64,000 nt of DNA from NCBI RefSeq assembly GCF_026314295.1, contig NZ_CP111108.1:1178001-1242000 (forward strand), given 5' to 3'. The notes under the pieces are model-generated. The model was not told the DNA's origin. It saw only the letters and a program-made list of their open reading frames with translations, and searched no databases. The position numbers and the translations under genes were made by a program. Positions 52,929 through 62,116 of the stretch are shown one piece after another. The DNA comes from Caproicibacterium sp. BJN0003 (GTDB taxonomy: Bacteria > Bacillota > Clostridia > Oscillospirales > Acutalibacteraceae). Positions within the stretch are counted from its first letter, which is position 1. Each line of letters begins with the position of its first letter.

Positions 52929-52957
52929 ATTTTATCATAAGTGTTCTTAAAAAGCAA
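52929..52957 (-). promoter_or_regulatory. Promoter of tRNA-Pro
   Basis: On the minus strand TTGCTT (52952-52957), 17-base spacer, TAAAAT (52929-52934), about 18 bases before the tRNA 5' end. Confidence 0.7.
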
Positions 52958-53018
52958 GCCATTTTCCAGAAAACTTATGCACTACAATGAAACGCTGCCC
53001 ATTATCTTAATATATCAA

Positions 53019-54248
53019 TCAGGTTAAATCATCCAGATTGTTTCCATTAAAAAACTTATCATGTACCGCAAGGACTGCACGATCTGCATCTTTGTCGGCC
53101 AGCAATACGGAAATTTTAATTTCACTTGTCGAGATCATTTGAATATTAATATTTGCTTCAAAAAGTGCTTCAAACATCTGTGCAGCAATTCCAGGATGAG
53201 ATTCCATTCCGGCACCTACTACGCTCACTTTTGAAACATGATCATCATAAGTGAGGCTAGAAGCCCCAATCAAATCAAGATAAGGAGAAAGAATGTCTAA
53301 AGTCTCTTGTAGATTTCCTGCATTTACTGTAAAACTGATATCCTTCGTTCCGTTACGTCCTACAGACTGGAGGATAATATCCACATTGATTCCATTGGCA
53401 GAAAGCTTTGAAAAAATCTTAAAAGCAAGGCCGGGACGATCCGGCACCCCGATAATTGAAATTCGTGCAACATCTTCATCTTTTGCCACACCGCTAATCA
53501 GCATCTTCTCCATTTTGGTTGCCTCCTTGACGATTGTCCCTTTTTTCCGAGTTAAGCTGGAGAGAACCTCCAGTTCAATATTATACTTTTTCGCCATTTC
53601 TACAGAACGATTATTTAGAACCTGTGCACCCAACGATGCCAATTCCAACATCTCATCATAAGAAATACAATCTAATTTTTTAGCTCCAGGAACCTTGCGT
53701 GGATCTGCCGTAAAAACGCCTTCTACATCGGTAAAAATCTGACAAAGATCTGCATGCATTACCGCTGCAATTGCAACAGCGCTGGTATCACTGCCACCAC
53801 GTCCCAGTGTTGTTACATCCCCATATTTATTAATTCCTTGAAACCCTGTCACTACCACAATATTTTTCTTGTCAAGCGCCTGACGAATCCTACTTGGGGC
53901 CACCCGCTTAATCCGGGCACTCCCATATGCGCTGCTGGTCTCAAATCCCGCTTGCCACCCCAAAAGTGAAACCACCGGGAACCCAAGCTTTTCAATCGCC
54001 ATCGCCAGCAAAGACGCACTCATCTGCTCCCCTGCTGTCAAAAGCATATCCATTTCTCTTTTGCTTGGATTTGAATTAATTTCTGCAGCTTTTTTAATTA
54101 AATCATCTGTTGTATCTCCTTGGGCAGAGACAACAACGACCACGTCATTTCCCTTCTGATATGTTTTCGTTACAATATCAGCTACGTTAAATACACGTTC
54201 CGCGTTTGCAACGGAACTTCCGCCAAATTTCTGAACAATTAAGCTCAT
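53019..54248 (-). CDS. lysC: Aspartate kinase
   Basis: A 409-residue kinase starting MSLIVQKFGGSSVANAERVF, with GRGGSDTSAVAIAAVMHAD and TDVEGVFTADPRKVPGAKK in the catalytic domain, then two ACT domains (about 270-400) for feedback by lysine or threonine. It forms aspartyl phosphate, first step toward lysine, threonine and methionine. It is the last gene of hom-thrB-lysC. Confidence 0.94.
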   Translation of the reverse strand: MSLIVQKFGGSSVANAERVFNVADIVTKTYQKGNDVVVVVSAQGDTTDDLIKKAAEINSNPSKREMDMLLTAGEQMSASLLAMAIEKLGFPVVSLLGWQAGFETSSAYGSARIKRVAPSRIRQALDKKNIVVVTGFQGINKYGDVTTLGRGGSDTSAVAIAAVMHADLCQIFTDVEGVFTADPRKVPGAKKLDCISYDEMLELASLGAQVLNNRSVEMAKKYNIELEVLSSLTRKKGTIVKEATKMEKMLISGVAKDEDVARISIIGVPDRPGLAFKIFSKLSANGINVDIILQSVGRNGTKDISFTVNAGNLQETLDILSPYLDLIGASSLTYDDHVSKVSVVGAGMESHPGIAAQMFEALFEANINIQMISTSEIKISVLLADKDADRAVLAVHDKFFNGNNLDDLT

Positions 54249-54290
54249 GGATGTTCTCTCCTCATAAAAAGTTTGTCTTAATTGTAAAAC

Positions 54291-55187
54291 TCACTCAACA
54301 AAGATCTGTGCCCCATTCGGTTCTGCGTTCAGCAGTTTTACCTGCCAATCTCCAATTTGCTTTTCTTTCAAACGTTCTTTCGCAAGCTTTGTAAAATGAT
54401 CTGCAACCGTACTTTCAACCATTGCCAGGATTGACGGGCCTGCGCCACTCACACAGGTTCCCAGACAGCCAAGCTCATAACTGAGACGAAAAACTTGATC
54501 ATAGTTTGGAATTAAAGACGAACGGTACGGCTGATGAATTCTATCCTCAACCGCAACCCGGAGATTTTCAAGATTGCCTGAAAACAAAGACGCTGTCATT
54601 AACGCGGATCTTGACAAATTATAAATAGCATCCTGTCTGCTATAGGTATCCGGCAAAACAGATCGCGCTTTTTCAGTCTTCAACTCAAATGGAGGAATAA
54701 AAAGCACAAAGCGAATTTTATCACATACTGGAACACTGACGCTGTAGACTTTTCCGGCTTCAATCGCAGAAGCCACTAGGCCGCCTTCTATCGCCGGTGC
54801 AACATTATCTGGGTGTCCTTCAATTTTTGTTGCCAAACTAACAAGTTCCATTTGGTTCATTGGAGATCCCAAAAGTCTGTTTGCTCCTGCTAATCCAGCC
54901 ACGATGCAGGCTGAACTGCTGCCAAGTCCGCGCGCCATTGGAATATTATTTAGTTGAACAATTTTTAAGCCCGGCAGTTTATGCCCACACTCTTCATAAA
55001 GCTGTTTTGCAGCCCAAAAAATCAGATTGGTTTCATCTTTCGGTACATCGACGTCGTCTTTACAGGAAATATCGACACAGTCCGATTCTTCCATCCATAC
55101 CTGATTATATAAATTCAGAGCGATTCCCAAGGCATCAAACCCAGAGCCGAGATTGGCACTGGTCGCCGGTATCTGGATTCTGATCAT
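54291..55187 (-). CDS. thrB: Homoserine kinase
   Basis: A 298-residue GHMP kinase from ATG 55187. It starts MIRIQIPATSANLGSGFDAL and has the ATP-binding PMARGLGSSSACIVAGLAGA. It also has CVSGAGPSILAM near the C-terminus. It phosphorylates homoserine. The frame extends 11 codons upstream; the downstream ATG matches the family and has AGGATG. It starts 36 bases after hom. Confidence 0.94.
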   Translation of the reverse strand: MIRIQIPATSANLGSGFDALGIALNLYNQVWMEESDCVDISCKDDVDVPKDETNLIFWAAKQLYEECGHKLPGLKIVQLNNIPMARGLGSSSACIVAGLAGANRLLGSPMNQMELVSLATKIEGHPDNVAPAIEGGLVASAIEAGKVYSVSVPVCDKIRFVLFIPPFELKTEKARSVLPDTYSRQDAIYNLSRSALMTASLFSGNLENLRVAVEDRIHQPYRSSLIPNYDQVFRLSYELGCLGTCVSGAGPSILAMVESTVADHFTKLAKERLKEKQIGDWQVKLLNAEPNGAQIFVE

Positions 55188-55223
55188 TTTACCGCACATC
55201 CTATCTCTTATACTATGCATTCA

Positions 55224-56471
55224 TCACATATCGCCCACTCGAATCGTATTTTGAATTTCTATTCCTGCTTTTTTAAGCACAATACATTTTTTGCGGAATT
55301 CACACTCCTGCATAGTATCCGTAACAAATGCAAATTCCCCTAGTGGTGCATTTTTTCTTTTTAAATGTTCCAATGTTGAAAATTCTTTTGTTGCAAGGGC
55401 AAGTCCCTTTTCCGCATCTTCCTTATATTTTGCACAAACATAAAATGCGCGGATATCCTTTGTATAATCATCGATATAATCTGGGGAACCAGCATCCCAG
55501 AATAAATATTTTCTGGCTTTCAGATGTTTTACACAATCAATGACATCTGCTACTACTGCACTTGCGGTCGGCAGCTTTCCGGCGCCTTTTCCGTAAAATA
55601 AAACATCTCCAGTTGCATCGCCGCGCACCATAATTGCATTAAAAACATTATCAACCGTAGCAATTTGGCTATCAGAAGGAATAAACATTGGACATACAAT
55701 GATTTGCAGCCGTCCATTTTCTTCTTTTTTTACTTCGCCAATCAGCTTGATGACTCCATGCCAAGAATCTGCGTATTCCACGTCAGTTTTACGAATCTCA
55801 GTAATCCCTTCTGTGTGAACCTGTTCCGGATAAACATGATGTCCATAAGTTAAAGAAGCAAGAATGCAAATTTTACGGCAGGCATCCATGCCTTCGATAT
55901 CCGCAGAAGGATCATGTTCTGCATAGCCGAGCTTTTGTGCCAGTTTCAGTGCATCTTCAAAAGACATATTATCGTGGAACATCTTCGTCAAAATAAAATT
56001 GGTTGTTCCATTTAAAATTCCGCAGATTCCAACCACATCATTTGCCGCTAAGCACTGACTGATAGGCCTTAAAATCGGAATTCCACCTCCGACACTTGCC
56101 TCAAAAAGGAAATTTAAATTTTTTTCTTGAGCAATCTTGAGCAGTTCAGCTCCTTTTGAAGCAACCAGCTCTTTATTGGAAGTAACAACGCTTTTCCCTG
56201 CTTCTAAAGAACGGCGCACATACTCATACGCCGGGTTTAACCCGCCGATCGCTTCTACAACAATTTTAATGTCCGGATCGTCAACTATTTCATCAAAAGA
56301 TTTCGTAAATTCTCCCTGAAGAGAACTTTCCGCATGATCTCTTCTAACCAGGATGTATTTAACATTAATTTTTTCTTTTGCGCGATGAGCAATGCTATCA
56401 GCATGTGTTGTTAAAACTTCCACAACGCCGGAACCAACCACGCCATACCCAAGAACCGCTATTTCTATCAT
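55224..56471 (-). CDS. hom: Homoserine dehydrogenase
   Basis: A 415-residue enzyme from ATG 56471 behind GAGGGGG. The N-terminal NAD(P) motif is IAVLGYGVVGSGVVEVL, followed by VVTSNKELVASKG, EASVGGGIPILRPI and GILNGTTNFILTKM. A C-terminal ACT-type domain provides feedback control. It converts aspartate semialdehyde to homoserine. The order hom-thrB-lysC makes a threonine branch operon, without thrC in the window. Confidence 0.95.
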   Translation of the reverse strand: MIEIAVLGYGVVGSGVVEVLTTHADSIAHRAKEKINVKYILVRRDHAESSLQGEFTKSFDEIVDDPDIKIVVEAIGGLNPAYEYVRRSLEAGKSVVTSNKELVASKGAELLKIAQEKNLNFLFEASVGGGIPILRPISQCLAANDVVGICGILNGTTNFILTKMFHDNMSFEDALKLAQKLGYAEHDPSADIEGMDACRKICILASLTYGHHVYPEQVHTEGITEIRKTDVEYADSWHGVIKLIGEVKKEENGRLQIIVCPMFIPSDSQIATVDNVFNAIMVRGDATGDVLFYGKGAGKLPTASAVVADVIDCVKHLKARKYLFWDAGSPDYIDDYTKDIRAFYVCAKYKEDAEKGLALATKEFSTLEHLKRKNAPLGEFAFVTDTMQECEFRKKCIVLKKAGIEIQNTIRVGDM

Positions 56472-56590
56472 TTGCAAAGCCCCCTCAACATGCATGATCA
56501 TTAAAGGCTAAAAATTAGACTTAACTTTTATAGTTTATCATGTTTTTCTACAACTTTCAACTAATTCACCTGATTTAAGACGAAGAAAAA

Positions 56591-56626
56591 GAACAGGCAG
56601 ATACCATAAGAAGTACCTGCCTGTTC
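56591..56626 (-). terminator. Terminator after the penicillin-binding protein gene
   Basis: GAACAGGCAGATAC (56591-56604) pairs with GTACCTGCCTGTTC (56613-56626), one mismatch, 8-base loop, then TTTTTCTTC on the minus strand. Confidence 0.88.
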
Positions 56627-56669
56627 AATCATAAAAACATAAGTTTATTTTCGATTAAGCCCCTAAAAG

Positions 56670-59018
56670 TTAACCCGATAAAGAAGAAGTTGGGGTTTTC
56701 GATGAAGAGGGTACTTCCGAAGAACGAGATGGTGTAGACGAAGGAGGCTGCCCATGGCTACTTGATCCTGAATTTGGTGAAGTGGAACTTTGAGGGCTAC
56801 TCGTTTGAGTCTTTGAAGACGATCCAGATGAGCTGGAAGAAGAAGAGGAAGAAGAACTTATCATAGAAGACGTCTCACTACTCCCCTTATGGTCACTCCC
56901 TCCGTTACAAACTGCCGGAAGATTATTTTTATCATAATAACCGACTGCAGTATCCGTACAGGAATCTCCTGCTAAAAGGCCGCTGCTCTTACAATACGTT
57001 CGTTCTACAATATTGGGATCTAAGTCAAATGGCACCGCCGTCTGACCGGAAAGATACTGTGAAATTAAAGCACGCCAAATCTGCTTGCAGTATTCAGTCT
57101 TCCAACTAATATCTTTCATCTGTTCATAGCCACTCCAGATACCTGCAACGACTTTTGGTGTTCCTCCAATAAACCAGCTATCCGGTGTTGCACTGCCCAT
57201 GTTACTGGTACCAGTTTTACCAAAAACCTGCCAGCCGCTGATTGCAGCAGCTGTACCAGTACCGCCGCTTACAACAGACTGCAAAATATGATTCATGATT
57301 CCAGCCGTTGTTCCTTTGATTACTTGTTCACTGGACTCATTACGATTATCCTCGATAATATTTCCATCATGATCTTCCACATAATAAAAAGTATAAGGTT
57401 TAAAATATTTCCCGTTGTTTCCAAAGATTTGGAAACCAGCTGTCATTTCCTTAACTGTTACGCCGCGGGTTTGTCCACCAACTGCCATAGCAGCAATATT
57501 ATTATCTGATTGCTCCAAGGTGGTAAAATGGAGCTGATTTACAAGGAAATTGTAGCTTGTAGTTGGTCCCATGGTATTGCACACCTGAGCAGAACTAGCA
57601 TTATAGGACCATTGCAAAGCTTTCTGTACCGGTGTCCAGCTATGAAACGTATTATCCGCATTGTTTGGTCCAGATTGTCCTGGTCCAAAATAATTATCCA
57701 AAGGCTTATCATTAATTAAAGTAGAATAGGTAATTGGTACATTGTCATATTTTACGCCCTGATCCATTGCCGGTCCATAAACAGACAACGGCTTAATGGA
57801 AGAACCGGACTGCCTCTGTGTATCCGTTGCAAAGGACTGCACCATATTGCCTTCCTTTTTATTCCGGTTGCCCAAAGTTGCAAGGACACGGCCTTGATAA
57901 TCCATCGCATAAAAGCCCAACTGCATCTGCTGATCGCCGCCGAAAAGGTCATCACGGAGGACATATTCTTCGGCTGATTTTTGGAAATCACAATTTTCGG
58001 CCGAATAAATTTTGTATCCACCATGATAAAGCTTGTCCACAGCCGTATCATAATTGATATTATACTTATCCATCAGCATATTGATCACATCACCGACCAA
58101 AGCTTCTGTATACCAATCCCAGGTCTGATTATTATTGCCCTCTGCTGAATAGCCAACAAAATGCATATTCTCAGATTCCTGCATTGCTTGTGTATATTCA
58201 TCATCCGTGATCAATTTTTGGTCATGCATTGCTCCCAATACGGTCTGCTGACGTTCCTTATTGTTTTCGGGATTAATCAGTGGAGAATATTTGGAAGGGT
58301 TCTGCGTGATTCCTGCAATACTGGCGCATTCTGCAATATCACAGTCTTTAATGCTCTTGCCAAAATAAAGTTTTGCTGCCGCTTCTACGCCCTGTGTCCC
58401 TGAACCAAAGCTAACATAGTTAAGATAAGCTTCCAATATCTGTTCCTTGCTATACTGCTTTTCAAGATTCAGAGCACGAAAAATTTCTTTTACCTTTCGT
58501 GTCAGGCTGACTTCATCGTAATTTGTAATGTTTTTAACCAGCTGCTGCGTAATTGTAGAGCCGCCATAACTGTCATTTTGGAGCAGATGAACTGCTGCAC
58601 CTGCTGTACGCACCCAGTCTACGCCACTATGTTCCCAAAAACGCTTGTCCTCAATTGCCACCATTGCATTTTTCATGTTGTCAGGGATATCACCATAATC
58701 AATCCAAACCCGGTTTTCATTTTTATAAAGAGTTGTTAACTCAACCGGATTGTTGGGATTATCCCCTTCTCCATTTACATAAATAAAACTGGTGTAATTC
58801 AATTTTAAATTTGTCAAATCAAAATCGACTTTTTCATTTCTCATGCTCATGATAAACGAAAAAAGGGCGATTCCTAAAATGACACCGGTAATCAAGCAAA
58901 TTGTCAGAATCGTAAGCAACGCTTTTAAAACAATTCTTCCGAACGATTTCGCCGTCGCGGCTGGAGTATGATCCACGTTCCCCGCAGACACATACTGATC
59001 CGTATCCGGTCTCTTCAT
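56670..59018 (-). CDS. Class A penicillin-binding protein (PBP1A-like)
   Basis: A 782-residue bifunctional enzyme from ATG 59018 behind AGGAGGTG. One membrane helix lies at about 33-57. The GT51 domain has the catalytic glutamate in AIEDKRFWEHSG (E123) and GGSTITQQLVKN. The transpeptidase has SSIKP (S406-K409), the SYNASSAQ element and KTGTSN. The last 70 residues are almost only serine, threonine, proline and glycine. It polymerises and crosslinks peptidoglycan. It is divergent from the BofC-domain gene. Confidence 0.93.
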   Translation of the reverse strand: MKRPDTDQYVSAGNVDHTPAATAKSFGRIVLKALLTILTICLITGVILGIALFSFIMSMRNEKVDFDLTNLKLNYTSFIYVNGEGDNPNNPVELTTLYKNENRVWIDYGDIPDNMKNAMVAIEDKRFWEHSGVDWVRTAGAAVHLLQNDSYGGSTITQQLVKNITNYDEVSLTRKVKEIFRALNLEKQYSKEQILEAYLNYVSFGSGTQGVEAAAKLYFGKSIKDCDIAECASIAGITQNPSKYSPLINPENNKERQQTVLGAMHDQKLITDDEYTQAMQESENMHFVGYSAEGNNNQTWDWYTEALVGDVINMLMDKYNINYDTAVDKLYHGGYKIYSAENCDFQKSAEEYVLRDDLFGGDQQMQLGFYAMDYQGRVLATLGNRNKKEGNMVQSFATDTQRQSGSSIKPLSVYGPAMDQGVKYDNVPITYSTLINDKPLDNYFGPGQSGPNNADNTFHSWTPVQKALQWSYNASSAQVCNTMGPTTSYNFLVNQLHFTTLEQSDNNIAAMAVGGQTRGVTVKEMTAGFQIFGNNGKYFKPYTFYYVEDHDGNIIEDNRNESSEQVIKGTTAGIMNHILQSVVSGGTGTAAAISGWQVFGKTGTSNMGSATPDSWFIGGTPKVVAGIWSGYEQMKDISWKTEYCKQIWRALISQYLSGQTAVPFDLDPNIVERTYCKSSGLLAGDSCTDTAVGYYDKNNLPAVCNGGSDHKGSSETSSMISSSSSSSSSSSGSSSKTQTSSPQSSTSPNSGSSSHGQPPSSTPSRSSEVPSSSKTPTSSLSG

Positions 59019-59119
59019 AGGGACACCTCCTGAAATTGCAAACAAAATCTAATCCATTCCATTAAATATAGAATAATTTTCCAAATCAGGTACAAACTAC
59101 TCAGGAGGTGATTTCTATC

Positions 59120-59506
59120 ATGAAGAAGCGGGATATTCTCCTGATCGTTTTTTGCTGTGTAACCGCCGTCTGCGGTGCCGCAATTATTTCGGTCTTCAAG
59201 CAGCCTGATTCTCAACCTTCTACCAACTTATTTGTATATTCTAGCGCAAATACATCGTCAAGTCAAGAAAGCCTCTCTTCAATTTATGAAAGCAGCAGCA
59301 CCGAATCTGATTTGACGGTCATGTACAGGCTGCAGTCTTATCAAGGCCATATTGGTGTCTTTCGCGGAAAGGAAGAGCTTCCATTTTATGAAGTAAATGT
59401 TTCAATCACTTCTCTTCCACAATCCGATCAAAAATTATTGGAAAAAGGAATTACAGTAGACAGTGATGAAAAACTAAGATCTCTTTTAGAGGATTATGAA
59501 AGTTAA
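59120..59506 (+). CDS. BofC C-terminal domain protein
   Basis: A 128-residue protein from ATG 59120 behind AGGAGG; the frame begins four codons earlier at a GTG that overlaps this site. It has a membrane anchor or signal segment (about 5-25), a serine-rich linker (about 40-65), then a domain with YRLQSYQGHIGVFRGKEELP and VNVSITSLPQSDQKLLEKGI, typical of the BofC C-terminal domain. Bacillus BofC holds back SpoIVB in sigma-K checkpoint signalling. Clostridial relatives occur without a known SpoIVB partner, so the role is uncertain. Confidence 0.8.
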   Translation: MKKRDILLIVFCCVTAVCGAAIISVFKQPDSQPSTNLFVYSSANTSSSQESLSSIYESSSTESDLTVMYRLQSYQGHIGVFRGKEELPFYEVNVSITSLPQSDQKLLEKGITVDSDEKLRSLLEDYES

Positions 59507-59518
59507 AATAATAAAAAA

Positions 59519-59542
59519 GGCACCATGCTTTTGCATGATGCC
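59519..59542 (-). terminator. Terminator after the SASP gene
   Basis: GGCACCATGC (59519-59528) pairs with GCATGATGCC (59533-59542), one mismatch, TTTT loop, TTTTTTATT following on the minus strand. Confidence 0.8.
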
Positions 59543-59562
59543 CCGATCAAAAAGGGAAACAA

Positions 59563-59754
59563 TTATTTCATGCTTTCCTCATACTTTTTGATCATTTCTT
59601 TGACCATCTGGCCACCAATAGAGCCAGCTTCGCGGCTGGTAAGGTCTCCGTTATAACCATTCTTTAAGTTGACGCCAACCTCAGAAGCTGCTTCCATCTT
59701 GAACTTATCCAGTGCGGCACGAGCCTCAGGGACAACATTTTTACTAGATGTCAT
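59563..59754 (-). CDS. Small acid-soluble spore protein, alpha/beta type
   Basis: A 63-residue protein starting MTSSKNVVPEARAALDKFKM, with a GPR protease cleavage-type site in EAASEVGVNL and the DNA-binding motif EAGSIGGQMVKEMIKKYEE. SASPs coat spore DNA and protect it from UV; they are made under sigma G. The ribosome binding site AAGGAGTG and a candidate sigma-G promoter lie upstream; a terminator lies downstream, so it is monocistronic. Confidence 0.96.
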   Translation of the reverse strand: MTSSKNVVPEARAALDKFKMEAASEVGVNLKNGYNGDLTSREAGSIGGQMVKEMIKKYEESMK

Positions 59755-59805
59755 TTCAATACACTCCTTACAAAATAAATTTTATATCTCTTGCGTTTGC
59801 TTTCC

Positions 59806-59834
59806 TAGTTTGTGAGGAATGTACTGTTTTATGA
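59806..59834 (-). promoter_or_regulatory. Possible sigma-G promoter of the SASP gene
   Basis: On the minus strand TCATA (59830-59834), 17 bases, CAAACTA (59806-59812), close to the sigma-G boxes G(A/C)ATR and CATnnTA but with one mismatch each. Confidence 0.4.
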
Positions 59835-59845
59835 GTAACAATTTT

Positions 59846-60064
59846 TTACTTTTTATTCAAAAATTTCCCTAATAAATTCATCAATTCTTCTGCTGTTTTT
59901 TGATTGATCTGTAAACTGATAGGGCACGGAGTCAGCCCTTTTTCCTGCCCTGCTTCATGAATCCAAATGGAAAACCAATTCTCATCCTGTGCTACATCAA
60001 TTGTTGTTTTTTTTGTAATTCTTATCGGACGTTTTATTAATCGAATTTCTGTAACCTGTGCCAT
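59846..60064 (-). CDS. Hypothetical protein, 72 residues
   Basis: ATG 60064 follows AAAGGATG. The product starts MAQVTEIRLIKRPIRITKKT, with alternating basic and hydrophobic residues, and contains ENWFSIWIHEAGQ, CPISLQINQ and an amphipathic C-terminal helix (ELMNLLGKFLNKK). No membrane segment and no family I recognise. It lies between the PdaB-like gene and the SASP gene, so a sporulation role is possible. It could bind nucleic acid, but no motif proves that. Confidence 0.55.
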   Translation of the reverse strand: MAQVTEIRLIKRPIRITKKTTIDVAQDENWFSIWIHEAGQEKGLTPCPISLQINQKTAEELMNLLGKFLNKK

Positions 60065-60086
60065 ATTAACATCCTTTCAAAATGGG

Positions 60087-60872
60087 TCAGCCTCCTGATG
60101 AAGTTCCCTGATCCGTTGGAATCTGTGTTCCATTATTATCAATTTTATAACTACCGTTATAAATCAATTGGGAAATCGGAACAATCTCATAACCTTCTTT
60201 TTGCAAAGTTTCCAAAATGGAAGGCAATGCAGCAGGTGTATTTTTTGCCCCGTTATGTAACAAAACGATCGATCCCGGCTGAACTTTTCCAACCACACGC
60301 TCATAAATTTGCTGTGGTGTTGGGTCTTTCCAATCCAAACTGTCAACGTTCCATTGAATCTCGTGCATATTAAGGCCCTTGACAGTCTCAATTAAAGTAT
60401 TATTATAATCTCCATAGGGCGCACGGAATAAAGTTGGCTCTTTTCCGGTGATCGCCTTGATTTTTTGGTTGCAATTTTGAATTTCCGATGCAATCTTTTC
60501 TCTCGAAAGCTGCGGCATATGTGGATGAGAATCCGAATGGTTGCACACCTCGTGTCCTGCATCTGCCAAAGCTTTTACGGATTCCGGATATTTTTCCACC
60601 CATGATCCCACAACAAAGAATGTGGTTTTAACAGAATACTTTCCTAAAATATCAATCAAATTCTGTGTCTGTTCATTTCCCCACGCTGCATCGAAGCTGA
60701 TCGAAATCTTTTTTTGATCTGTTTTTACATTATAAATTGGGATAAGCCTTGTTTTTGTAGCCGCCGCATTCGCAGCGGCTCCGTGAATCCCGAATACAAT
60801 TCCGGCGGCAACACATGCCACGACCGACAATGCTAAGATTGCCTTTCTCTTTGTTAAAACAAAACATTTCAT
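60087..60872 (-). CDS. Polysaccharide deacetylase, PdaB-like sporulation family
   Basis: A 261-residue protein from ATG 60872 behind AAGGAGG. It has an N-terminal membrane or signal segment (about 8-33) and a NodB domain with ISFDAAWG, which has the catalytic aspartate, the metal motif HSDSHPHM, FRAPYGDYN, and VLLHNGAKNT near the end. PdaB and PdaA deacetylate muramic residues in spore cortex or related glycans. The PdaB assignment comes from length and SFDAAW; the substrate is inferred. Confidence 0.85.
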   Translation of the reverse strand: MKCFVLTKRKAILALSVVACVAAGIVFGIHGAAANAAATKTRLIPIYNVKTDQKKISISFDAAWGNEQTQNLIDILGKYSVKTTFFVVGSWVEKYPESVKALADAGHEVCNHSDSHPHMPQLSREKIASEIQNCNQKIKAITGKEPTLFRAPYGDYNNTLIETVKGLNMHEIQWNVDSLDWKDPTPQQIYERVVGKVQPGSIVLLHNGAKNTPAALPSILETLQKEGYEIVPISQLIYNGSYKIDNNGTQIPTDQGTSSGG

Positions 60873-60963
60873 AAAAAAGAACCTCCTTGGCAAAATATAT
60901 GTCAAAGGAGTTTCTCAAATTCCGCTTTTGCAGATATGATACTTAAAATAAGGAGCTGATTCC

Positions 60964-61716
60964 ATGAATACAAAGATCTGGTATCTTTATAACAGTGGAT
61001 TTGTAGTAGAAACTGAAGACCATCTTTTAATTTTCGATGACTGCACTCATCCAACTGCCGGCGGCACCTTCGACCAAGGATTCGTGGATGAATCTGTCTT
61101 ACCAAAAAAAGATACCATTGTATTTGTTTCTCACAGTCATCTTGACCATTTTGATCCTCATATTTTTAAATGGCGTGAATTTTGTCCAAGAATTCGCTAT
61201 ATTCTCTCCAACGATCTTCCCAAACTGCAAAAAGCACTTTATGTGGCGCCTGATACAGATTACGATATGGGAGATATTAAAATTCACACTTTGACCTCTA
61301 CCGACCTAGGAGTTGCATTTTTAATTTGGATCGATAATCTCTGTATTTATCATGCAGGCGATTTAAACTGGTGGCACTGGGAAGGTGACACCCAGGAAAA
61401 TAATGCTCATATGAAGGCAGCCTATCAGAAAGAAATTGATTCCATAAAAGGCAAAAAGATCGATATTGCTTTTGTTCCCATGGATCCGCGCCTGGAAAAT
61501 CAATATCTCTGGGGGCTGGATTATTTTATGAGGACAGTTGGAGCAGATGTCTGTATTCCTATGCATTTTGGGGACAATTATTCCTGCTTCGAAAAAGTGA
61601 AAGAAGACCCGATGGCAGATCCTTATCGAAGTCATTTAGTGAATTTGACTCACTGCGGGCAAGAAATCGACTATATCAGTCCAGAATCTCCAGCCAATAT
61701 CCATCCGGATCATTGA
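60964..61716 (+). CDS. MBL-fold metal-dependent hydrolase
   Basis: A 250-residue protein of the metallo-beta-lactamase fold. It has the HSHLDHFD motif (residue about 57), the aspartate in HAGDLNWWHWEGD and the histidine in CIPMHFGDNYS. Relatives are annotated as Zn-dependent hydrolases of the UlaG/YycJ-like type. The substrate is unknown. ATG at 60964 follows AAGGAGC. It is divergent from the deacetylase, and its 3' end overlaps the 3' end of the glyoxalase gene by 41 bases on the opposite strand. Confidence 0.85.
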   Translation: MNTKIWYLYNSGFVVETEDHLLIFDDCTHPTAGGTFDQGFVDESVLPKKDTIVFVSHSHLDHFDPHIFKWREFCPRIRYILSNDLPKLQKALYVAPDTDYDMGDIKIHTLTSTDLGVAFLIWIDNLCIYHAGDLNWWHWEGDTQENNAHMKAAYQKEIDSIKGKKIDIAFVPMDPRLENQYLWGLDYFMRTVGADVCIPMHFGDNYSCFEKVKEDPMADPYRSHLVNLTHCGQEIDYISPESPANIHPDH

Positions 61717-62038
61717 TAAAATAGAGTCCCATTTCTTTGTTTTCGTAGCAGATACAGCCCATTTTTTGATGCAATTCATGCGCTTCCTTTTTATTTTCTA
61801 CCCGAAATGCAATATGATGTTCGTTATCGCCTAGATCATAGGGCTTTTTGCGGTCGCGAAGCCATGTGAGTTCCAACTGAAAATCACTTTCTCCATCTTC
61901 CAGAAAAGCCAAAATAAACGATCCATCCTTTGCCTCTTTCCGGCGTACTTCGTGGAGCCCAAGTGCCTGATGATAGAAAGTAATGCTTTTTTCCAAATCA
62001 AGAACATTTAAATTAGCATGCAGAAAACGACTTTTCAT
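61676..62038 (-). CDS. Glyoxalase/lactoylglutathione lyase-like (VOC) protein
   Basis: A 120-residue VOC-fold protein beginning MKSRFLHANLNVLDLEKSIT, with the metal ligands expected at His7, Glu (FQLEL), His (EHHIAF) and Glu (GYWLEIL). This corresponds to glyoxalase I GloA, which isomerises the hemithioacetal of methylglyoxal. The thiol cofactor is not known in this organism. The convergent overlap with the upstream MBL gene is notable. Confidence 0.9.
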   Translation of the reverse strand: MKSRFLHANLNVLDLEKSITFYHQALGLHEVRRKEAKDGSFILAFLEDGESDFQLELTWLRDRKKPYDLGDNEHHIAFRVENKKEAHELHQKMGCICYENKEMGLYFINDPDGYWLEILD

Positions 62039-62116
62039 TCTAAGTAATCTCCTTTTTGTAAAATTTAATTCAGCTTTAGTATACTATAAAATAACCTTCT
62101 TTAAAAGGAGGATTTT

